From: Didymodactylos carnosus
Lineage: Eukaryota > Rotifera > Eurotatoria > Philodinida > Philodinidae
Length of the DNA: 24,735 nucleotides
Assembly: GCA_905250885.1 (NCBI GenBank)
Contig: CAJNOQ010002358.1
Coordinates: 1 to 24,735 of the forward strand
Direction: 5' to 3'
Shown: positions 9,430 to 17,894 of the stretch, piece after piece
Layout: the number at the start of each line of letters is the position of its first letter
How positions within the stretch are numbered: the first letter of the stretch is position 1
Notes under the pieces: generated by a model
What the model was told of the DNA's origin: nothing
Seen by the model: only the letters and a program-made list of their open reading frames with translations
The model's database searches: none
Position numbers and translations under genes: made by a program

Positions 9430-10451
9430 GCGTATGTACTTAACAGAATTATTTGGAGTTGATAAATAAAAAAACCAACTTCGATTTTCAAAGGTCGATG
9501 AACGGCAAGTAGTATATTGTGGATTCGACTGTTGTGGATTCGAACGTGATAGATCAAATCTCTCTCCCTGGGATTTCAGCAACAGAAGAGTTGTGTCAAG
9601 ACAGAACACCGTCATTAGAAGAATTGAAAATAGCCTTGAGGCAAATGAAAAATCGTAAAGCTCCTGGAAATGACGATGTATCTGCTGACATTTTGAAAGC
9701 AGGAGGACTGTCTTTATTGAGCTGGCTTCACGACATCTTTTTGGATATTTGGGAACACGAGGAAATCGTAGAAGACTGGACATCTGCAATTCTTATTCGT
9801 CTCTTCAAGAACAAGGGAGACAAGAAAATCTGCGATAATTATCGTGGAATATCTTCGCTCGTAGTGGCGAGTAAGCTCTTCTCTCGCGTTATACTCAATC
9901 GCATTTCCGGCCTCATCGATCGTCAACTTCTAGAACAACAATCTGGTTTTAGACCTAATAGATCAACCATGGACCAAGTTTTCATCGTGAAAACAGTGAT
10001 GGACAAAAATCCATAGAATACAACAAACCCCTATTTCTCTGTTTCGTGGATATTAAGAAAGCCTACCACAGTGTGAACAGAGAGCGCCTATGTAAACTGT
10101 GTAAGCATTATGGTTTAACAGATAAGATCGTTAGACTCTTGAAATTGTTATACCAAAATTCAAGAGCCAAACTTAGAATCAACGGAGAGTTCTCTGAGAG
10201 CTTTCTTATAGATAATGGAGTGGTGCACGGATGAATACCATCTCCTGTTCTGTTTAACATCGTATTTGACTAATTAGGCAGGTCCTAATTGAAGCAGGCG
10301 TGTCTGGCATTCATTTGGCCTATGGAAGTAATGATTTCCATCATGGCGCCAACGAGAAATATGAAGATTTCGAAATACTAACTCTAATGTATGCGGATGA
10401 TTTAGTGACTATATGTAATAGCATGCAGGATTTGGAAAAATTCATTCAGGT
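9430..10451 (+). pseudogene. RTE-like non-LTR retrotransposon reverse transcriptase, decayed
   Basis: RT domain recognisable in order: a linker piece (YLTELFGVD, about 9435-9461), RQMKNRKAPGNDDVSADIL, NYRGISSLVVASKLFSRVIL, QQSGFRPNRSTMDQVF, then in a new frame FVDIKKAYHSV and NSRAKLRINGEFSESF with DNGVVHG, and in a third frame LTLMYADDLV. The catalytic Asp of the FVD motif and the YADD dyad (10390-10401) survive. Lesions are a frameshift before 9519, a stop plus frameshift near 10014-10046, an in-frame TGA at 10232-10234 in the GVxxG motif, and a stop plus frameshift near 10271. The motif spacing is closest to RTE-clade LINEs. The sequence is cut at 10451 by the LTR of a gypsy element on the opposite strand. 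The endonuclease was not found upstream. Confidence 0.85.
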
Positions 10452-10708
10452 TGATAGCCCGGTTTATATTGATAACTAAGTCCAAGTGTGTTTCGTAGTA
10501 GTTTATTTCGGAAAATGAATTGTTAACTCCCACGGAATCGAGAGCTTATATAGTGTAGATATGGCGTAACTATTATGCAATAACAAATAACAACTGATTA
10601 TGCAATATCAACTGATTACCCAATAACAACTGATTACACAATAACAATTGATTATGCAATAACAGCTGCAGTCTTACATGATGTCTGAGGACAGCGAAGC
10701 ATGTAACA
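10452..10708 (-). repeat. 3' LTR of the gypsy element (257 bp)
   Basis: On the minus strand it starts TGTTACATGCTTCGC and ends GGGCTATCA, giving the canonical TG...CA ends. Inside are a TATATAAG box (near 10541-10548), an AATAAA signal (near 10505-10510) and, upstream of the TATA box, four 18-bp tandem repeats. It is directly preceded by a polypurine tract. There is no second LTR to compare with, so age cannot be estimated. Confidence 0.85.
10589..10660. repeat. Four 18-bp tandem repeats in LTR U3
   Basis: Four imperfect 18-bp units (plus-strand consensus AACAACTGATTATGCAAT) lie end to end, with a further partial unit on each side. They lie in the U3 part of the LTR, where repeated motifs often act as enhancers. 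Confidence 0.85.
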
Positions 10709-10718
10709 CCTCTCCCCT
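10709..10718 (-). other. Polypurine tract
   Basis: The minus strand reads AGGGGAGAGG immediately before the TGTTACA start of the LTR. This is the expected plus-strand primer site of an LTR retrotransposon. Confidence 0.8.
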
Positions 10719-10971
10719 GCAAAAAAGATGTGCGTAGCGCATCAGAGAAAAAATGAAAATAAGCGCGCGATAAAACAACAAAGATATACGCAAACAGGTG
10801 TTATCAACGAAAGTATATTGCTTTTAAGCGGTTAGATATTGTGTGTGTTAACCGCATGCTATCAGGCTTGTCATGCTAAGCAGGATCAATATGGAGTTCC
10901 AAAATGGAAGTTGAATATCCATCACCATTGGTAGAGAGCCAGCTAACATGTGATTGTTTTAATGATGTTGA

Positions 10972-12118
10972 CTAGATATTTCGTGCGTATACAGGAATCA
11001 TGTTGTTGAGATGCACGATCTGTTGATAATCATCTTGTTGCTGTTCCACCTGGTAATTGAGGTGATTCAACTGTTTCAGGATGACAAAAGGTCCAATGTG
11101 TCTTGGATCGAACTTGGATGATCTTCCGCTCCCCAGCACCTTTATCCAAACCAAATCACCAATGGTATAGGATGGGTTGGATCGATTTTTATCGTACCTT
11201 TTTTTGCAAGGTGCTGTTGCTGTTTGATATTTGCCTGAACTATGCTGTGGACCACTTTTTTATACATGTTAACTTGGGTCCAATAATCATTTGGTTTTGT
11301 GAATTTAAACGCGGTTTTTGGAGGATCAAATGGAAATCTGGATTGACGATTAAATGCTAGTTCATACGAAGTGAATTTGGTCGACGAATGTTTGGTGTTG
11401 TTGTACGCGTAGACGACATACTTTAAATAGTGGTCCCAGTCTTCACTATTGTGATGGCAGTATTTAGAGAGTTGCTGGCAAAAGGTGGCGTTGAACCTTT
11501 CCACTTGGCCGTTGGTCTGGGGATGGTATGCCGTTGAGAAGACATGTTTAGTGTCAATCATTTTGGTAATCGCCTGCATTAATTCATTGTTGAAATGTGA
11601 TCCTTGGTCGGTTATCAGACATTCGGGAGCACCATGATTCAGAATGAATTCTTCCATGAACATTGTTGCTGTGGTAAGGGCATTGTTAGCAGGAAGCGCT
11701 TTAGCGATGACGTATTTGGATAGTAAGTCTGTTATGACTAAAACTTATCTGTTGCCGTCAGATGATTCCTGTTGCGTTGGTCCCCACCAGTCCATGCCCA
11801 ACACTTGAAACAGTTCGTTTGGAGGCCGGATTGGTTTCAAATGCCCTGGAGGTTTTCTTCGTTGGATGTTATATTGGGAACATTCAGGACAAGATTGAAC
11901 ATAATTTTGGATTGTCTCAAACATTTTTGGCCAATAATATTTGTCCTTCAGTTTGTTATACGTTCTTTCAGTACCAAAATGTCCACTCAATGGATGATCA
12001 TGGTTGGCAAACAGGACAGCTTGGATCATTGTTTGTGGAAGATAAGGCAGAGGAGTTGGACAGCTGGATAAATTAGTTCTATGCAGAATGCCATTAATCA
12101 TTTTGTAGTTGGTTTTAG
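10972..12118 (-). pseudogene. Gypsy integrase, interrupted
   Basis: Integrase joins element cDNA to host DNA. N-terminal HHCC zinc-binding region: HDHPLSGHFGTERTYNKL followed by SCPECSQYN. Catalytic DDE core: Asp in LGMDWWGP, Asp in LITDQGSHF, Glu in NGQVERFN, all retained. A TAA at 11747-11745 separates the first Asp from the rest, so a single intact core cannot be made. A frameshift at the A7 run (11199-11205) precedes the C-terminal GPF/Y-type module (FDPRHIGPFVILKQL), which ends at TAG/TAA-type stop near 10972. No chromodomain is seen. The segment before MINGILHR is in a different frame from the RNase H end, showing another shift near 12150. Confidence 0.9.
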
Positions 12119-12121
12119 TTG

Positions 12122-13864
12122 TCAGATTGCACCGAGCGATCTTTTCTTGAATAATTTGTCTTGCAATTGTTCAGATCGGATCTTCTCCTCACTAAGGTCG
12201 AGCAAAGCGGAAAGAGATGCTGACTGTAGTTGCGGTGTAGGAATATTGGGTACTGCTTGCGGTGGCAGTGAGCCTAAGGCTTTGGATGTGGATCTAGTAG
12301 TAACTGGGTTGAGGAGTACTTCGGTCGCCGTTTCCTTTGCTTGGTTTTTTTGTGATGCGGATTTAAACAACTTCCTAACTAACAGAAAAAAAAGAAGTGT
12401 TTGAATTTTCTTCCAAGAATTATTTTTGGAAGGTGGTTGATGTGTGATGTTCGGTGCTGGTGGGATAAATTGGTGTGGCTTTGGTTCAGTTTCAGACCAT
12501 GATTCTGGTTGCTGGATCCAGTCACCATTTGATCGGTTTTCGGTGTTGCTGTTCGCTAGTGTTTGCCGTCTGGAAAGATAGTCTGCAGCAGAATTGTTCT
12601 TGCCCAGAATATATTTCACATCAATTACTTGAGGAAGCAGATCCTGTAATTTTAATAACCAGTTTTCAATTCTTTGATTTTTGAATTTTAAGCCATGATG
12701 GAAGTTGATTAGTGGTTTATGGTCTGTTTCAACGATGATTGAGGAGCTACCAATATAGTTTCGGAGCTTGTTCAGACACCAATAAATGCCAAGGAATTCT
12801 CGTTCAGTTGGATGATATTTCCTTTCTGCTTCACTCATCATGATTGAGACATAATAATTGATTCGAACACCTTTCTTGGTTTCTTGCCGAAGAATACCAC
12901 CAACCTGGTGGTTTGAAGCATCCGTAGTGCGGATGAACGGAGCTGTAGGATCGGGATAATCGAGGAACAGTGGCTTTGAGATTAGAATTTGCTTGAACTG
13001 ATGGAATGACTTTGATTGTTCGGATCCCCAATTGAATTCATTTCTTTTCGCCTTTGTTTTATTGGTCACCTTGTTAATGGGAGAAGCAATCCTCGCAAAG
13101 TTCGGAATGAATTTCCTATACCAGTTGAGTTTGCCGATGAAGGCATTTGCTTGCTTTAATGTTGTTGATTCAATCATATTAATAATTGGTTTAATCTTGT
13201 CTGACGATGGTTTTAATTGATTCTTACTAATGATGTGGCTGAGAAATTCTATTTCTGGGACCGCAATGGTACATTTGGCACTATTAACTTGGAAATTAGC
13301 TGCCGCTAATATCCCAAGAATTTCATTCAGATGCTGCTGATGTTCTTCGAATGAGTTGGAAAAAATCAAAATGTCATCCAAATAGACCACCACATAATCC
13401 CATCTACCATTTCCAATGCGATCATTCTTACTCGTTGAAAAGTGGCTGGCGCATTCATCAACCCTTGTGACAATACATAAAACTCATATAGTCCGTCTTG
13501 AGTGACGAAAGCTGTTTTTGGCCTATCAGCTTTGGAAATCGGAATTTGGAAATACCCACTTTTTAAATCTAATTTTGTATAGTATTGATGGCCACCGATC
13601 CGATTTAACAATTCTTCAGTTGATGGGTGTGGATAATTGTCCTTCTTTGTGACAGCATTTAGTTTTCTATAATCCACTAAGAATCTGATTGTACCATCTT
13701 TCTTCTCTTGTATAATCACTGGAGATGACCACGGTGACCGAGAAGGACCTACTTGATTGTTATTAATCATTTGCTGAAGTTCTTGCTGAATAATTTTTCG
13801 CTGCTGCACAGTTTTGGGATATGGCCGTTGACTGACTGGAAGACTGGAACCAGTGTTAATCGTA
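12122..13864 (-). pseudogene. Gypsy reverse transcriptase and RNase H, frameshifted
   Basis: RT part (13864-13366): QVGPSRSPWSSPVI, RFLVDYRKLNAVT, YYTKLDLKSGYFQIP (first catalytic Asp), GLMNAPATFQR. The frame then breaks near 13.39 kb and resumes with VVYLDDILIFS (the catalytic pair), followed by the thumb region with FIGKLNWYRKFIPNFA. RNase H part: TDASNHQVGGIL, YHPTEREFLGIYW, ETDHKPLINFH, NSAADYLSR, which supply the expected Asp and Glu residues. After RNase H comes a polar linker of about 150 residues rich in Gln, Pro, Ser and Thr, longer than I expect for gypsy elements. An in-frame TAG (13866-13864) separates this block from the protease. Confidence 0.93.
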
Positions 13865-13866
13865 TG

Positions 13867-14808
13867 CTAGACTTGGGTGTCTGCCTGTGTTATTTTGGTG
13901 GTATCAAAAACCTTGTAATGCCGGTTCAGAATGTCCAGGGTTAGCTGTTGCTGGCGTTGATCAGTCAGATGTTTCACGAAATCATGGATCTTCTGATTAG
14001 TTTCCGAATTGTGTTGCGGCGGAGACTCAGAAGTTGTCGTGGTTAAATTCAGTTGTTCAAAGTGGGATGAATCAGTTTTGAGAACTTCGAAATCTGCTGG
14101 AATGACAATTGAGCCTAGGTTTGTGTTCTTATTGATCGTTCGAGGAAAAGGACTGGGATTATAAACTTTCAAATATGTTGTGTAATTCTGGACTCCTAAC
14201 AGTGCTCGATTCAACAGAACTCGGTGGTTTTGCTGCAAAGCATAATTCGGATGAAACTGAACGATGTTTGCTTGTGAAACCGGGACTGATGCCCGAATAA
14301 CACATTCTTGGTGTGGCAGGAGATGGATCGTATCAATGGTATTGATCTGGAGAGAAGTAGACTCACTATTGGCAAGAAAGGGAACTGAAGCGTGTGGATG
14401 ATGATGGTGAATAACTAATTTTTGTTGGTTTTCTAGAATATCCACCTTATACTTTTTGCACCAATCTCGGCCCAGAATAAAGCTAGTCGTTAGCTTTTCA
14501 ACAACCAAAGCAGAAATAACTGTTTTCATATCATTGATTTTAACACAAAGCAGCACTTCTCCATAAATATTTAATTTTGTTTTGTTATCTCCGAGCTTAG
14601 CTTGAACGTTTGTTGGTTGGATTTTTGAATGATGGAGCTGGTTAAGGGTTTGCTTAGTGATGATGGATCTGGTAGCACCTGTGACGATCATTGTTTTAAT
14701 TTTCTTGTTATTGACTAGAATGTTGACGAATATTAGTGATGCATTTTCGATATTGTAAGAGGTACTACCATCCTGTGCCTCTACTGGAAGCTTTTTTGGG
14801 TTGGACAT
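13867..14808 (-). pseudogene. Gypsy aspartic protease region with mutated active site
   Basis: Begins in the -1 frame relative to gag with a 28-nt overlap, consistent with programmed -1 frameshifting; an A6 run lies in the overlap. Retropepsin features: a beta-strand (IFVNILVNNKKIKTMI), then VTGATRSII where the family has D-T/S-G, so the catalytic Asp codon (14685-14683) encodes Val. The second conserved region (SFILGRDWCKKYKVDI) is intact. About 180 residues follow that link protease to RT. Loss of the single catalytic Asp would abolish activity even if translation were intact. Confidence 0.85.
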
Positions 14809-15116
14809 TCACTAGAATAATGTCCATATCCACTACAGCGAAAACATCTAATGCTATTTGTGGATGGAGTTGGCGAGTAAGGTTGCTGGTGTTGTGTGCG
14901 ATTGTACGATGCCGAGGCATAATTTGATTGTTGTGGATAATAATCATTCGGGGACGAACATTTATATGAGGAATAGTATTGTGGACGTTGCTGACGTGAG
15001 GGCGAATAATTCTGATGATAGGAATAGCCCTGCTGAGGATAAGCACGTTGGTACGAAGATTGCTGCTGGTGTTGAGAGACCAGAACGGAAGGTGAAGTTG
15101 TCTCTCCTTCATTCAT
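14781..15116 (-). pseudogene. Gypsy gag C-terminal fragment with CCHC zinc knuckle
   Basis: 111 codons rich in Gln, Tyr, Ser and Pro, ending in a perfect CX2CX4HX4C nucleocapsid knuckle (CFRCSGYGHYSSEC), which binds element RNA during packaging. The expected capsid-like N-terminal domain is missing. An in-frame stop lies three codons upstream of the first ATG, and the sequence beyond reads as a Penelope-type RT piece. The start is therefore a junction, not a natural gag start. The overlap with the protease frame is described in the protease entry. Confidence 0.85.
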
Positions 15117-15217
15117 TCGTCAGCCAAATACTTAGCCGTGTTATGATTATAAGCACTATAACTAGAAATAATGGAACGAACAGGAAGATTACATTTGTGC
15201 ATCTCAGGTAGGAAGTA
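15116..15217 (-). pseudogene. Penelope-like element RT fragment
   Basis: Thirty-four sense codons on the minus strand, from YFLPEMHK through NLPVRSIISS to NTAKYLADE, ending at TGA 15115-15113. The pattern L-P-x-x-H-K, P-x-R-x-I-[IV]-S-S, then A-K-[YF]-L-A, with this spacing, is the N-terminal RT signature of Penelope-like elements (Athena-type in rotifers). The upstream frame closes quickly, so only this motif block is kept. It abuts the truncated gypsy gag in the same orientation, which suggests a recombination or end-joining junction near 15116. Confidence 0.6.
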
Positions 15218-15813
15218 AGCGTCGGATGTACCTGATTATAATCACAACACAAAGAGACACTTTCATGAGGCTGTTTGTTGATAGAATCAAATTAGAATTA
15301 AAATTAGTTGTAAGACCTTGTTAATTGAAAAGCAAAAAAAAGGAAAGTCCTTTCTTCGTGATCATTGACACTTTCCTTCTTGACGCCTTTTTGCATGATA
15401 CCAACATAGAATAATCAATTTATTATATATAGTGCATTGTGTTTAAATACCACTAGTAATTAGTTTATAATCCTTTGTATGTTAAATCATCGTTTCTATC
15501 TCGAGCATCTTCTCTGATTCTTTGATCCTCTATTCCCCCGTTCCGCTATCCTGTATTTCTCTATTCCGTTCGCTATTTTGTCTCTATTCCGGTGTTCCGC
15601 TATCATCTATTCCTCGACTATTGTTGTATTCTACTGTTACCACGTTTCATTCAGTCCCAATTCGTCGACACTTTAATTGATTTTCCTAACAATTTCCAAC
15701 CTCACAACAACTTCCAACCTTTTATTTTAGAATAATTTTTACGTAGATGTATACAAGAACTTCGTTTCCTTTTCTAATTGATCTGATTACATCTTCAAAG
15801 ATAATTAACCGTT
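15218..15813. other. Non-coding stretch with pyrimidine-rich degenerate repeats
   Basis: No gene seen. Between about 15520 and 15625 the plus strand is pyrimidine-rich, with repeated CTATTCC and GTTCCGCTATC motifs. The block TCTATTCC-x-x-x-GTTCCGCTATC occurs twice about 56 bp apart, which suggests an eroded tandem repeat. Confidence 0.5.
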
Positions 15814-16002
15814 ATGTTTCAAAACATTATTCGTTTATCAACCATTGAAAAACACATAGAGTTATATGAGGTAGAAAGAGTCAGTGCACGAAATTTTCTT
15901 CGTAATTTCACTATTTCTCATCCATTTTTAACTAAACGATTCTATATTAGCCACGTTGGTAGAGACGCTAATTATACACGCACTAGTGCAAACATTTCCT
16001 GA
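15814..16002 (+). CDS. Short hypothetical ORF, 62 codons
   Basis: Open from ATG 15814 to TGA. The product mixes charged and aromatic residues (IEKHIELYEVERVSARNFL, RFYISHVGRDANYT) and does not look like translated simple repeat. I see no known motif, signal peptide or membrane segment, and no partner exon. It ends 32 bp before a palindromic MITE candidate. It could be an eroded exon or chance; the evidence is weak. Confidence 0.2.
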   Translation: MFQNIIRLSTIEKHIELYEVERVSARNFLRNFTISHPFLTKRFYISHVGRDANYTRTSANIS

Positions 16003-16034
16003 AAACTCATGCTGGTTTTTCAGATATATTTAAC

Positions 16035-16145
16035 GGGCAGCTGAGTCGTTTTGATTGACTCTTTTTACCCCATCGATATAAGTGAGCTGACTCTTTTTAC
16101 CGCATGTGGAGTAAAAAAGAGTCAGTCAAAACGACTCGGCTGCCC
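16035..16145. mobile_element. Small palindromic MITE candidate (111 bp)
   Basis: Left arm 16035-16068 (from GGGCAGCTGAGTCG to CTCTTTTTAC) pairs with right arm 16111-16145 with only two mismatches and one extra A. The TGACTCTTTTTAC motif is also repeated directly inside. Flanks are TTTAAC on the left and TTATAG on the right. A degenerate TTAA duplication is possible but not clear. Confidence 0.65.
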
Positions 16146-16183
16146 TTATAGATTGATTCGTACTGATATGTGCTGGAATTATA

Positions 16184-16216
16184 GTTTTTATAATATACAG
16201 GTAATATTATAAAAAC
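16184..16216. repeat. Perfect 13-bp hairpin
   Basis: GTTTTTATAATAT (16184-16196), a 7-nt loop and its exact complement (16204-16216). AT-rich; no known function is inferred. Confidence 0.75.
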
Positions 16217-16543
16217 AACCACTTTCTGTTTTATACTCATTAGCAAAGACCGATGTTATCGTTTCAATTTCTTAACTAAATGCATCATAATACAAAATAA
16301 CATTTGTAAAACTACTTGACATTAATGTTTTATCTTGAGTTGTGTTAATTATTGTTCCGGTTGACTGCAGAACTCTATTGATCGTTATTGAAGTGATCTA
16401 TTGATCAACGAATTAATTGATGGTTTTTTATTTGAAAAATAAATGGGCCTATCCCAACAGACGCTGTATATAAATTTAAAATTTAAAAATTTGTATCAAA
16501 TGTTGAATATATTAAACGACGAAGTTCTGTTTCTACTATTGTT

Positions 16544-16693
16544 TTACATAAGTCTTACATAACGAAAATTCTGAGTTTTCAATCCACGTTGTTCAAATAT
16601 ATGGGTGAAACGTACAGCAATTGTACCGTTCTTGTCCCAACCGGAAAAAACAAATAAGGGTTTTTGTATTGCACGGCCTCTCTTAAAAATTGT
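16544..16693 (-). pseudogene. Coding-like C-terminal fragment, unknown protein
   Basis: About 49 sense codons on the minus strand ending in TAA (16546-16544). The reading contains SGWDKNGTIAVRFTHIFEQ and KTQNFRYVRLM, which has the composition of a folded protein and codon use like the host genes. The other frame is also open for part of it, with an equally plausible sequence, so which is real is unclear. No family is recognised. The upstream open frame on the same strand (16700-16987) shows no motif and I do not join them. Confidence 0.28.
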
Positions 16694-16702
16694 TTAATTT
16701 CA

Positions 16703-17894
16703 ATGTCCTAATTCTTGCCACACCCTGAAAATAAATGAGCTTTTTATCGTGACTCGTTTGCGAGATATCATAACTGCAATGCTGGCAGTCAATATTTCGA
16801 AAACAATCCACGGACGAGCACGAAAAAGCACTCTGGATAGGACCACGACAGAAAAACCTTGCCTGTGCAGATCTCTACTTACTAAGTAATTTTGCTGCAC
16901 TTCTATGATTATATTTTCGGATATTACGACGTATATTGAATGCAGATTGTACAGTAGAAAGGTTGACTCGCAATTCCTCATGCTCAAGCTCCTACGTATA
17001 GTGCAAGGCCGTTTACTCGTTCTCAGTGGATTTCAAGAACCAAGCAGTAATAAACCTTCGCACCTTGAGTGAATGCTTTGCATACAGTGGCGAGTATTTG
17101 GTAAAATTTTTGAGTCAAAAGAATATTGTTAGGTAGAATGATGAATGTTTTTCAATACGGACTTCAAATTTTCAGAAGTAACTATGAGTTATTTCGAATA
17201 TTTAGATAGTTTTGTCGATAGTTTTTGACTATTTTCTCAATGAAATTTCGATGGAAAACAATTTGTTTGATATACGTTTTGTAGTTAAATGTTTGCACTT
17301 TGAAACAAAAAAGCGAAGTCTCCGGAATAACGGAAGCCGTTACATATATAGAAGTAGGATATGCTGATAGAAGAGGCTAGTTTCGTACTTTAGTTGTGCG
17401 ATTGTTTTAGGATTAAGGCAACAACTCTCGTTATTCAATTATTGTCCATATGCTTTCCTTTTACCTACAATAACCAGAGTGAAAAGAACAGTATTTTAAT
17501 CATCATATCTTTCTCATACTAACTTTACAGTATTTTTTACCATGTGCCATCTGAGTGCAATAGAAGAGCATAAACGATTTTTTGTATAGCCAAATAGTTT
17601 GGCCAATTTGTATTTAAAAGCCAAAAAGTATTATAAAAACGTTCTTATGCACTTTATGTACTGTTAGTGCATGAATTGCTAGTGCACATGTTTACCTGTA
17701 TTTTCACTTTGTTTCTTTCTAGAAAACTAGTTTCTCATACTAATTGTTTCGTTTCTACACTTTCGAATACCTTTCACACCGTACTTTCGTCCTCTGTTTG
17801 GGATTACAACGTATGGATGACAAGTAGATTTTTTGTGTACAAATATCATACTTTGATCAACACTGTAATTTATTTCTTCTGCACTCTCGTTCTC
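16703..17894. other. Gene-poor region upstream of the VASt gene
   Basis: AT-rich DNA. A CAGGGTGTGGCAAGAATTAG stretch (minus strand, near 16710-16730) and a TACAGTGGCGAG stretch (near 17083) resemble Tc1/mariner-like termini, but no partner terminus was found for either. The promoter of the downstream gene should lie near the right end, but no element stands out. Confidence 0.35.

Larger units (their letters stand above)
10452..15115 (-). mobile_element. Ty3/gypsy LTR retrotransposon, 5'-truncated and inactivated
   Basis: Minus-strand order from high to low coordinate: gag C-terminus with CCHC knuckle, protease, RT, RNase H, integrase, polypurine tract, 3' LTR. PR-RT-RH-INT order defines Ty3/gypsy. 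Only one LTR is present. No LTR copy occurs near 15.1-15.8 kb, so the 5' LTR, primer-binding site and N-terminal part of gag are lost. At least six lesions are visible: Val for the catalytic Asp in protease, TAG at 13866-13864, a frameshift near 13.39 kb beside YLDD, a frameshift near 12.15 kb, TAA at 11747-11745 inside integrase, and a frameshift at an A7 run (11199-11205). The element sits inside the RTE remnant on its 3' side. Confidence 0.92.

Noticed and set aside
9370..9926. Minus-strand ORFs over the RTE remnant
   Set aside because: Antisense shadows of the plus-strand RT motifs.
11103..12684. Plus-strand open frames across the gypsy integrase and RNase H region
   Set aside because: They are antisense shadows of the minus-strand pol domains, whose motifs are unambiguous.
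14736..15211. Plus-strand and alternative minus-strand open frames over gag
   Set aside because: Only the 14781-15116 minus frame carries the CCHC knuckle; the others are shadows of the Gln-rich sequence.
16700..16987. 95-codon minus-strand ORF
   Set aside because: No recognisable domain, poor codon character, and ends in what looks like a Tc1/mariner-like terminus.
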